Shown one piece after another: positions 1 to 4,963 of a stretch of DNA of 12,374 bases (position 1 is the first letter of the stretch; every line of letters starts with the position of its first letter). Origin of the DNA: MGBC108787 sp964591225 (lineage in GTDB: Bacteria > Bacillota_I > Bacilli_A > RF39 > UBA660); NCBI GenBank assembly GCA_964591225.1, contig CAZQAO010000028.1:1-12374 (forward strand). Direction: 5' to 3'. The position numbers were made by a program, and so were the translations under genes. The notes below the pieces were generated by a model, which had not been told where the DNA came from, searched no databases, and worked only from the letters and a program-made list of their open reading frames with translations.

Positions 1-5
1 TTAAT

Positions 6-15
6 TCCTCCTTTT
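6..15 (-). promoter_or_regulatory. Ribosome binding site of a gene starting off the left edge
   Basis: Read on the minus strand, these bases give AAAAGGAGGA, a near-perfect Shine-Dalgarno sequence. It lies 5 bases after the stop codon of the YjcZ-like gene at 20-142, and the window ends 5 bases further on. A start codon at normal spacing would fall just outside the window. I infer a further co-transcribed gene, possibly another tiny membrane protein, but none of its coding sequence is visible. Confidence 0.6.
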
Positions 16-19
16 AATT

Positions 20-142
20 TTAGAAGCCGAAACCAAGTCCTCCGAAGATAATAGCTAACAAAATAAATAAAATTAAAATTATAAATGCGCTACTAACTCC
101 TTGAGAATTACTGTTGCCACCATTTTGGTTGTTACAGCACAT
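20..142 (-). CDS. YjcZ-like tiny sporulation membrane protein (40 aa)
   Basis: This 40-residue protein starts MCCNNQNGGN, has a polar Asn/Gly/Ser-rich head of about 18 residues, then one hydrophobic helix (about residues 19-33), and ends GGLGFGF. This is the architecture of the YjcZ / 'tiny transmembrane' family of Bacilli: an N-terminal Cys/Asn/Gly stretch followed by a FxxILxLFILL helix. Several members of that family are known or predicted to be made during sporulation, and their molecular role is unclear. The start at 142 is fixed by AGGAGG at 159-154, 11 bases upstream. The gene lies 30 bases downstream of a second family member in the same orientation, so the two are probably co-transcribed. 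Two adjacent Cys residues at positions 2-3 are notable. The family call rests on pattern only. Confidence 0.8.
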   Translation of the reverse strand: MCCNNQNGGNSNSQGVSSAFIILILFILLAIIFGGLGFGF

Positions 143-172
143 ATATTTGGACACCTCCTTAAATTTTAAAGA

Positions 173-262
173 CTAAATGAAAGCCCCTACTATGATAATA
201 AGTAAGATAAATAATACAAGTATGATTGCTGGACCAAGTCCATTAGTTCCACAATTATTCAT
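173..262 (-). CDS. YjcZ-like tiny sporulation membrane protein (29 aa)
   Basis: This 29-residue protein starts MNNCGTNGLGPA and continues as one hydrophobic helix (about residues 12-29, core ILVLFILLIII) ending in GAFI. The helix closely matches the tiny transmembrane motif of the YjcZ family, in which a short polar Gly/Asn head precedes a LxVLFILLIIIG segment. The start at 262 is chosen because GGAGGA (276-271 on the minus strand) lies 8 bases upstream. The ATG at 269 is too close to that site and reads into a stop after four codons. It is the promoter-proximal gene of a tandem pair and lies behind a sporulation-type promoter. A plus-strand reading frame over the same bases is only its shadow. 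Confidence 0.83.
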   Translation of the reverse strand: MNNCGTNGLGPAIILVLFILLIIIVGAFI

Positions 263-295
263 GATTCATTCCTCCTTTATTTGTCTTTTCAATTA

Positions 296-322
296 TATTG
301 TATGGTTAATTATTTGTTTGGT
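296..322 (-). promoter_or_regulatory. Sporulation-sigma-type promoter for the YjcZ-like genes
   Basis: On the minus strand CATACAATA (304-296) fits the SigK -10 consensus CATANNNTA and also contains the SigE -10 CATACAAT. An AC dinucleotide (322-321, within CACC) lies 16 bases upstream, the arrangement described for SigK in Bacillus subtilis. No SigE-like -35 (ATATT type) is seen at the right distance. The predicted start near 289 gives a short leader before GGAGGA at 276. The match is by eye against B. subtilis consensus sequences, and the assignment to SigK rather than SigE is inference. Confidence 0.5.
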
Positions 323-333
323 GAGTGTTCTGC

Positions 334-362
334 TTGTATTTTTTTTACTAATTAGATATAAT
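334..362 (+). promoter_or_regulatory. SigA-type promoter of prsA-like gene
   Basis: TTGTAT (334-339) is followed after 17 bases by a perfect TATAAT (357-362). Transcription would begin near 369, just before AGGAGGA (374-380) and the ATG at 386. It points away from the YjcZ-like promoter and does not overlap it. Confidence 0.7.
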
Positions 363-385
363 AAGTGTTGTTTAGGAGGAGAATA

Positions 386-1423
386 ATGAAGAAAAAAATA
401 TTAATACTAGGGCTTTGTTCGATTATGCTTTGTGGTTGTGGAAAAACAATACCAACTTTAGATAATGGCGAAGAAGCTGTTGTAACATTTGAAAATGGAG
501 ATAAAATTAGTATTCAAGATTTATATAATGATTTAAAAAATAATTATGCTTTAGATTCATTAATGAATATGATTGATAAAAAAATATTAGAAGATAAATA
601 TAAAGATGATGTTGATAGTGCTAATGAATATGCTGATTCAACTATGAAATCTTTAGAAGAACAATTTGGAGACGATTTACTTAATGCTATCCAAAGTTAT
701 ACATCTTTCTCTACTGTCGATGCTTATCGTAATTATTCTTATATTTCATATTTAAAAAATCAAGCTAAAGAAGATTATGCTAAAACACAAGTTAAAGAAA
801 AAGATATGAAAAAATATTATGAAGATAATATCTATGGTGATGTTTTAGTAGATCATATATTAGTTACTGTTAAAACTAAAGATGATGCTACTGATGAAGA
901 AAAAACAAATGCTGAAAATGAAGCTAAAGAAAAAATAAATACTATTATTGCTAAATTAAAAGAAAGTGATAATGTTAAAGAAACATTTACTGAACTTGCT
1001 AAAGAATATTCTGAAGATGAATCAACTAAAGATGATGGTGGTTCTTTAGGATATATTAATGATGGTACTCTATCTGATAACTATGATGAAGTACTAAAAG
1101 CCGCTTTTAGTCTTAAAGATGGAGAGTTCTCAAAAGAAGTAATTACAACAGAATTAGGTTACCATGTTATCTTACGTGAAGCTTCTAAAGAAAAAGCATC
1201 TTATGATGATGTCAAAGATACCATTAAAGAAACACTTGCTAATAATTTAATGAGTGAAGATTCATCTTTAGATATTAAATCAATGCAAGAATTAAGAAAA
1301 GAATATGGAGTAGATATCGTTGATAGTGAAATTCAAAATCAATATGCAACTTATATTCAAAATGCTCTAGCTCAAGCTGCTAAGAATGATGCTGAAGCAG
1401 AAACTAGTGAAACGACAAACTAA
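386..1423 (+). CDS. prsA: PrsA-like lipoprotein foldase (parvulin-type peptidyl-prolyl isomerase)
   Basis: This is a 345-residue lipoprotein expected on the outer face of the membrane, where PrsA proteins help exported proteins fold. A basic start (MKKK) and hydrophobic segment lead to a lipobox LCGC, with Cys18 as the predicted lipid-anchored residue. Residues about 30-150 look like the helical chaperone region. Residues about 153-266 form a PpiC/parvulin domain, with the family's DHILV (His157), GGSLGY (218-223) and LGYHVI (His260) motifs. A charged tail follows, rich in Ala, Glu and Thr. The start at 386 is chosen over an in-frame ATG at 365 because AGGAGGA ends 5 bases upstream and the signal peptide begins there; the longer form would add RRR residues and lie ahead of the predicted transcription start. 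Length is close to that of B. subtilis PrsA (about 290 aa), slightly longer. The gene is transcribed alone. Confidence 0.88.
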   Translation: MKKKILILGLCSIMLCGCGKTIPTLDNGEEAVVTFENGDKISIQDLYNDLKNNYALDSLMNMIDKKILEDKYKDDVDSANEYADSTMKSLEEQFGDDLLNAIQSYTSFSTVDAYRNYSYISYLKNQAKEDYAKTQVKEKDMKKYYEDNIYGDVLVDHILVTVKTKDDATDEEKTNAENEAKEKINTIIAKLKESDNVKETFTELAKEYSEDESTKDDGGSLGYINDGTLSDNYDEVLKAAFSLKDGEFSKEVITTELGYHVILREASKEKASYDDVKDTIKETLANNLMSEDSSLDIKSMQELRKEYGVDIVDSEIQNQYATYIQNALAQAAKNDAEAETSETTN

Positions 1424-1450
1424 AAAAGCGAATTTAAATATCGCTTTTTT
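1422..1450. terminator. Bidirectional terminator between prsA and recX
   Basis: AAAAAAGCGA (1422-1431) and TCGCTTTTTT (1441-1450) form a perfect 10-bp stem around a 9-base loop. A/T tracts on both sides let it act in both directions. It includes the last bases of the prsA stop codon and touches the recX stop codon at 1450, so the two convergent units share it. Confidence 0.85.
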
Positions 1451-2226
1451 TATACCCCTAATTTTTGTAAAGAGGCTTCTATATCTTTATAATTAAAACC
1501 CTTAGCTATTAATTTATTTTTTAAATAGTACCTTAATTCTTTGCCTTCATACTTCCGAGATAATTTAAGATATAATTTATTTATTTCTTTTTCTAAAGCT
1601 TCTTCATCACTAGGAAAATCAATAGTAGTAAGTAAACTAGTAACTTTAGCTTTTTCGTAACCATTTTGAATACAAGTCTTTAAAATTCGTTCTTTCATTT
1701 TAACTTGACTATCTTTTTTATTACTTTTTATTTTTTTATTAACTAGTTTTTTTAATTTATCATCCCAAACTGATTCTTCTACTAAAGCTAAATGATCATT
1801 TATTTTATCTTCTGGTAAACCTAGTTCTAATAATTTTCTTTTAATCTTACCAGGACCATTAATAGTCAAAAGAATTTGATCATGAATAAAACTTTTAATA
1901 TAACTATCTTCATTTAAAAAATGGTTTTCTTCTAATAATAGAAGGGCCTTATTTATATCACTATCTTCATAATTAAAACGTTTTAAATAATTAAATATTT
2001 CTTTTTTACTTCTATTTTTATTAGCTAAATATTTAATAGCTTTATAATAACATTCTAAAGATTCATTTTCTCTTAAAATATCATCTAATTCTTGATTAGT
2101 CACTTCTTTAGTTAAAACTAAATCATATTTTAAAATAATATCGTCATATAAAGTATATTCTTCGTCATTTTCTAAATAAATCTTATAACGATTGTCTTTT
2201 AATTTTCTAAATTTTTTTATTTTCAT
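1450..2226 (-). CDS. recX: RecX family regulator of RecA
   Basis: This 258-residue protein matches the RecX family in length (B. subtilis RecX is about 264 aa) and in its three-helix repeats. Visible landmarks are the central AIKYLANKNRSKKEI stretch, the FLNEDSYIKSFIHDQ segment, and the GPGKIKRKLLELGLP motif, which corresponds to the family's G.x.I...L...GI region. A Tyr-containing C-terminal repeat (RYYLKNKLIAKGFNY) completes it. RecX binds RecA filaments and modulates their activity in recombination and the SOS response. It is the last gene of ackA-nrnA-recX, 41 bases after nrnA. There is no good ribosome binding site: only AAGGA one base from the ATG, and no alternative in-frame start nearby. 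An extended -10 sits so that transcription could begin at the ATG itself. The family call is firm; the start is less so. Confidence 0.85.
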   Translation of the reverse strand: MKIKKFRKLKDNRYKIYLENDEEYTLYDDIILKYDLVLTKEVTNQELDDILRENESLECYYKAIKYLANKNRSKKEIFNYLKRFNYEDSDINKALLLLEENHFLNEDSYIKSFIHDQILLTINGPGKIKRKLLELGLPEDKINDHLALVEESVWDDKLKKLVNKKIKSNKKDSQVKMKERILKTCIQNGYEKAKVTSLLTTIDFPSDEEALEKEINKLYLKLSRKYEGKELRYYLKNKLIAKGFNYKDIEASLQKLGV

Positions 2227-2232
2227 GTCCTT

Positions 2233-2241
2233 AGTATAGCA
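2233..2241 (-). promoter_or_regulatory. Extended -10 promoter abutting recX
   Basis: On the minus strand TGCTATACT (2241-2233) is an extended -10 element (TGN plus TATACT). Counting from it, +1 falls at 2226, the A of the recX ATG, which predicts a leaderless transcript. The -35 region is only a T-run, so the call depends on the extended -10. Confidence 0.4.
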
Positions 2242-2267
2242 TTTTTTTAGAAAATAAAAAAGAAACT

Positions 2268-3239
2268 TTATTCGGTTTCTTCTTGTTTATATTGCAGACA
2301 AGCTTCTTCTAAATCAGCTAATAATTTATCGATATCTTGGTCATTTTTAGTTCTTACGCCACTCGCAAACTTATGACCTCCCCCATTGTATTTCGTGGCA
2401 ATTTCATTAATAATCGGTCCACGACTGCGAATATTTACTTTATACTGTTCATTTTTTTCATCATAAGTAATAAAAGTCCAAACTAATACATCTTTAATAT
2501 AATTAAAATCATTTATCATATTCGATGGAGTTGCAGCATCGACTCCGTATTCTTTTAAGATTTCTGGAGTTATTTTAATATAAGCTAAACCACTTTCTTT
2601 AAAGATTAAATTTTCGGAGATATAACCATGAAATTTAATCTCATTAATGGGGCGTTCATATAATTTATCATATAGACTAACAAAATCAATTTGACTAACT
2701 GCTAATAAACGAGTAACAATTTCAAAAGTTTTAACTGTTGTATAAGCGATTAAAAACCGATCACTATCCGAAACAATTCCTAAAAAGAGATTACCCGCAA
2801 TATTAGAATTCATTTCTAGTTTCGTATTAAATATTAGTTCCGTAATTAATTGACAAGTACTAGAAGCAGTATCATCTAATAATTCTAAAGAAGCAACTTT
2901 TTCTTCATGTGGATGATGATCAATTTTAATAACTTCTTGGTAATCTAAGCCTTCGATACCATCTACTCTTTCTAAAGTGGGAACATCGGTGATAATCAGT
3001 AAAGCATCTTTAAAATCTGTAAAATCAGATTTATCTAATAGACCATATTTTTTAAATTTGGCTACCCCTGCTCCTACTGCAATTACATTTTTATCGGGGA
3101 ATGTTAGGCGAATTGAATCTCTTAAAGCAATCTGACTAGCAATAGCATCAGGATCCGGTCCAATGTGTCTAGCAATTACAATATTTTTATATTTTTTAAT
3201 TTTTTTATAAATCTTTTTTTCAATATCCTGAGCTATCAT
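2268..3239 (-). CDS. nrnA: DHH/DHHA1 phosphoesterase, NrnA-type oligoribonuclease / pAp phosphatase
   Basis: This 323-residue DHH-family protein is about the usual NrnA length (B. subtilis about 313). The metal-binding motifs appear in order: HIGPDPDA (His25, Asp29, Asp31), ITD (Asp85), the signature DHH (107-109), and GIVSDSDRF (Asp158). The C-terminal DHHA1 domain carries NGGGHKFASG (Gly286 to His289), which binds the substrate. NrnA degrades short RNA oligomers and converts 3'-phosphoadenosine 5'-phosphate to AMP in the cytoplasm. Family relatives cleave cyclic di-AMP breakdown products, so that role is possible. The start at 3239 has GGAGAA at 3250-3245, 5 bases upstream. This site overlaps the ackA stop codon (TAGGAGAA), so translation is probably coupled to ackA. 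Confidence 0.88.
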   Translation of the reverse strand: MIAQDIEKKIYKKIKKYKNIVIARHIGPDPDAIASQIALRDSIRLTFPDKNVIAVGAGVAKFKKYGLLDKSDFTDFKDALLIITDVPTLERVDGIEGLDYQEVIKIDHHPHEEKVASLELLDDTASSTCQLITELIFNTKLEMNSNIAGNLFLGIVSDSDRFLIAYTTVKTFEIVTRLLAVSQIDFVSLYDKLYERPINEIKFHGYISENLIFKESGLAYIKITPEILKEYGVDAATPSNMINDFNYIKDVLVWTFITYDEKNEQYKVNIRSRGPIINEIATKYNGGGHKFASGVRTKNDQDIDKLLADLEEACLQYKQEETE

Positions 3240-3249
3240 ATAAGTTCTC

Positions 3250-4452
3250 CTAACTAATTAAATCATAAGTTTCTAAAGCAATCATTAATTCTTCATTGGT
3301 CGGAATAACATAAATAGGTATTTGCGAATCTTTGCTCGAAATAATACCTTCATGTTGTCCCTCGGGTAAAAATCCCGCCATATTCATATTCTTGTCTTCA
3401 TCTAAATATAGTCCTAAAGAATGCAGTTTATCTATGACATGACTTCTAAAGGTCCGGGCATTCTCTCCTAAACCAGCGGTAAATACTAAAGCATCTACTT
3501 TTCCATCTAAGCGTACATAGTATTTAGCAATATAATCGACAAGACGATCAATATACATTTGTTCTGCGAGCTTACAAGTTTCATTACCATTTTCTATTTC
3601 CACTTCAATATCCCGGTGATCAGCCGAAATACCACTTAATCCTAATAAACCACTTTGTTTATTTAAAATAGTATCGACATCTTGTAATGATTTACCACTC
3701 TTTTCCATATAATAAGGAATAATAGAATAATCAATATCACCACAACGAGTTCCCATCATAATACCTGAATTGGGCGAAAATCCCATACTAGTATCAATAC
3801 TTTTACCATCTTTAATACAACAAACACTACCACCATTACCAATATGGCAACTAATGATATTAACATCTTTTTTACCTAATTCTTCTTGCATCCGTCTGGT
3901 TATATATTTATGACTAGTACCATGAAAACCATATTTTCTAATTTTATAATCTTCATACCAATCCATTGGCACAGAATATAAATAATATTCCCGATCCATA
4001 GTTTGATGGAAAGCAGTATCAAAAACTCCTACCATTGGGGTATTAGGTAATACTTCTTGAAAAGCTTTCACCCCAATAATATTAGCAGGATTATGTAATG
4101 GCGCTAAACTTGATAATTCTTCGACGGTTTTAATTACATCATCATTAATAATGACTGATTCTTTATATTTATCGCCCCCATGAACTAAACGATGTCCTAC
4201 ACCATCTATTTCATCTAAAGAAGAGATAATATGATTAGATATTAATTCTTCCATTAAATATTCTATGGCATCTTTATGAGTTCGTAAATCTACTTCTCTT
4301 TTAATCTTTTTACCAGCAATTTTTATGGTATAAAAACTACCATTTTGACCTATTTTTTCAAAACAACCACTAATTAGTTCTTTTTGTTCTGGTAATTCAA
4401 TACAATTAAATTTTAAAGAAGAACTACCAGCATTAACTGTCACTATTTTCAA
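3250..4452 (-). CDS. ackA: Acetate kinase
   Basis: This 400-residue enzyme has the standard length for AckA. It interconverts acetyl phosphate and acetate with ATP formation in the cytoplasm. Motifs visible in order are VNAGSSSLKF (Asn7), GHRLVHGG (Arg88), FDTAFH (catalytic Asp145), GFHGTSH (His177), HIGNGGS, MGTRCGD (Arg236), TAGLGENA and PTNEEL. The start codon is TTG: there is no ATG nearby, the family's usual first residues begin exactly here, and AGAGGT (4466-4461) lies 8 bases upstream. The loop before the active-site Arg reads SPNSGIMMGTRCGD instead of the more common TPLEGLMMGTRSGD, which I take as lineage variation. It is the first gene of ackA-nrnA-recX. The phosphotransacetylase gene (pta) is not in the window. 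Confidence 0.95.
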   Translation of the reverse strand: MKIVTVNAGSSSLKFNCIELPEQKELISGCFEKIGQNGSFYTIKIAGKKIKREVDLRTHKDAIEYLMEELISNHIISSLDEIDGVGHRLVHGGDKYKESVIINDDVIKTVEELSSLAPLHNPANIIGVKAFQEVLPNTPMVGVFDTAFHQTMDREYYLYSVPMDWYEDYKIRKYGFHGTSHKYITRRMQEELGKKDVNIISCHIGNGGSVCCIKDGKSIDTSMGFSPNSGIMMGTRCGDIDYSIIPYYMEKSGKSLQDVDTILNKQSGLLGLSGISADHRDIEVEIENGNETCKLAEQMYIDRLVDYIAKYYVRLDGKVDALVFTAGLGENARTFRSHVIDKLHSLGLYLDEDKNMNMAGFLPEGQHEGIISSKDSQIPIYVIPTNEELMIALETYDLIS

Positions 4453-4471
4453 AAATATTCACCTCTTCTTT

Positions 4472-4500
4472 ATTATACAAAAAAAAAAGATATTTGACTA
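4472..4500 (-). promoter_or_regulatory. SigA-type promoter of ackA-nrnA-recX
   Basis: On the minus strand TAGTCA (4500-4495) is followed after 17 bases by a perfect TATAAT (4477-4472). Transcription would start near 4465, within the ackA Shine-Dalgarno region, giving a very short leader. The spacer contains a run of ten T that is also the tail of the preceding gene's terminator. Confidence 0.6.
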
Positions 4501-4504
4501 TCTT
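4479..4504 (-). terminator. Terminator of the 66-residue gene, overlapping the ackA promoter
   Basis: On the minus strand AAGATA (4504-4499) and TATCTT (4492-4487) form a 6-bp stem with a 6-base loop. The stem runs straight into a tract of ten T (4488-4479). It lies 17 bases after the stop codon of the upstream gene. The stem has only one G:C pair, so it may be leaky. Confidence 0.55.
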
Positions 4505-4520
4505 CCAATTACTTTTTAGT

Positions 4521-4721
4521 TTATTTTTTATTGGGGTCTACTTTTCTTTGACAAGTTTTATATTTTATTTTGGCTAGTTCTTCTTCGCTATTAAAATTTC
4601 GTTGCCGATTAGAATCAAAATTATAACCATATTCATTAAATCTTTCATAGTGATTTTTATCCCATTCATTATCATATATTCGATCAAAACATTTATAATA
4701 ATAATCAATATGTTTACGCAT
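4521..4721 (-). CDS. Small hypothetical protein, Tyr/Asn-rich, possibly spore-specific (66 aa)
   Basis: I do not recognise this 66-residue protein. It has no signal peptide or membrane helix, is rich in Tyr, Asn, Asp, Lys and Arg, and has two Cys (positions 11 and 58). It starts MRKHIDYYYKCFDRIY and ends in a basic Lys-rich tail. It looks like a genuine gene: AGGTGAT (4733-4727) lies 5 bases before the ATG, a terminator hairpin follows the stop, and a plausible promoter precedes it. It is divergent from the DUF1540-like gene, and the two share mirrored promoters and identical GGTGATTAA leaders. That arrangement suggests both are made in the same cell type, probably the forespore. A spore coat or core protein is possible, but the sequence alone does not show this. 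Confidence 0.65.
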   Translation of the reverse strand: MRKHIDYYYKCFDRIYDNEWDKNHYERFNEYGYNFDSNRQRNFNSEEELAKIKYKTCQRKVDPNKK

Positions 4722-4723
4722 TC

Positions 4724-4732
4724 TTAATCACC
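4724..4732 (-). repeat. Left arm of inverted repeat GGTGATTAA (leader of the 66-residue gene)
   Basis: TTAATCACC on the plus strand is the exact reverse complement of GGTGATTAA at 4780-4788. Each arm is the ribosome binding site of one of the two divergent genes, and each begins at the predicted transcription start. The arms are 47 bases apart, so the symmetry probably reflects matched leaders rather than an operator. Confidence 0.6.
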
Positions 4733-4738
4733 TATTTT

Positions 4739-4768
4739 TATTTTGGATAATTTTAGCTTTTTTATTCA
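4739..4768 (-). promoter_or_regulatory. SigG-like promoter of the 66-residue gene
   Basis: On the minus strand TGAATA (4768-4763) is identical to the classical SigG -35. After 17 bases comes CAAAATA (4745-4739), which matches the SigG -10 CATACTA at 5 of 7 positions. Predicted +1 is near 4732, the first base of GGTGATTAA. Its -35 shares bases with the -10 of the opposite promoter. Confidence 0.45.
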
Positions 4769-4773
4769 TACTA
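4744..4773 (+). promoter_or_regulatory. SigG-like promoter of the DUF1540 gene
   Basis: TGGATA (4744-4749) differs from the SigG -35 TGAATA at one position. After 17 bases comes CATACTA (4767-4773), a perfect SigG -10. The predicted start near 4780 leaves a 9-base leader consisting of the Shine-Dalgarno GGTGAT plus TAA. The consensus used is that of B. subtilis forespore genes. Confidence 0.55.
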
Positions 4774-4779
4774 ATAATG

Positions 4780-4788
4780 GGTGATTAA
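4780..4788 (+). repeat. Right arm of inverted repeat GGTGATTAA (leader of the DUF1540 gene)
   Basis: GGTGATTAA here mirrors the 66-residue gene's leader at 4732-4724. Its GGTGAT pairs with the 3' end of 16S rRNA (complement of AGGAGGTGATC) at a spacing of 3 bases from the ATG. Confidence 0.6.
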
Positions 4789-4938
4789 ATGAAAGAAACT
4801 TATTTTAATCAATGTATTTTATGTGCAGTATCGTCTTGTAAATTTCATGGTCCCGAAAATAAATGCCATTTAGGTAAAATTTTCGTTACTGCTAATAAAG
4901 AGCAAACTCATTGTGCTAGTTATCAAAAAAATGATTAG
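4789..4938 (+). CDS. DUF1540-like small Cys-rich protein (49 aa)
   Basis: This 49-residue protein starts MKETYFNQCILCAVSSCKFH. Its five Cys (9, 12, 17, 26, 42) follow the DUF1540 pattern C-x2-C-x4-C-x8-C-x15-C, with a GKIFVT stretch and a CASY ending like the family's C-A-S/T-F. DUF1540 proteins are small, probably metal-binding, of unknown function, and common in spore-forming Firmicutes. The ATG follows GGTGAT by 3 bases. The 3' end overlaps the convergent thiI by 4 bases, and the last residues (KND, stop) are encoded within a terminator stem. A perfect SigG-type -10 upstream suggests forespore expression, which is inference. Confidence 0.8.
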   Translation: MKETYFNQCILCAVSSCKFHGPENKCHLGKIFVTANKEQTHCASYQKND

Positions 4939-4963
4939 AGCATGTCCGCATAATCATTTTTTT
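4925..4963. terminator. Bidirectional terminator inside the convergent ends of the DUF1540 gene and thiI
   Basis: AAAAAAATGATTA (4925-4937) and TAATCATTTTTTT (4951-4963) form a perfect 13-bp stem around a 13-base loop. Seven-base A/T tracts at the base serve either strand. It lies within the coding sequence of both genes: it encodes the last residues of each and includes both stop codons. The stem is mostly A:T, so its strength is uncertain. Confidence 0.7.

Noticed and set aside
365..385. Upstream in-frame ATG for prsA
   Set aside because: It would precede the predicted transcription start and put Arg residues before a normal lipoprotein signal; the Shine-Dalgarno clearly serves 386.
177..386. 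Plus-strand open frame of 69 codons
   Set aside because: It lies over the antisense of a YjcZ-like gene and the promoter regions, has no ribosome binding site, and the minus-strand gene explains the bases better.
4724..4788. GGTGATTAA inverted repeat as a repressor operator
   Set aside because: The arms are 47 bases apart, and each is fully explained as a ribosome binding site next to a start codon.
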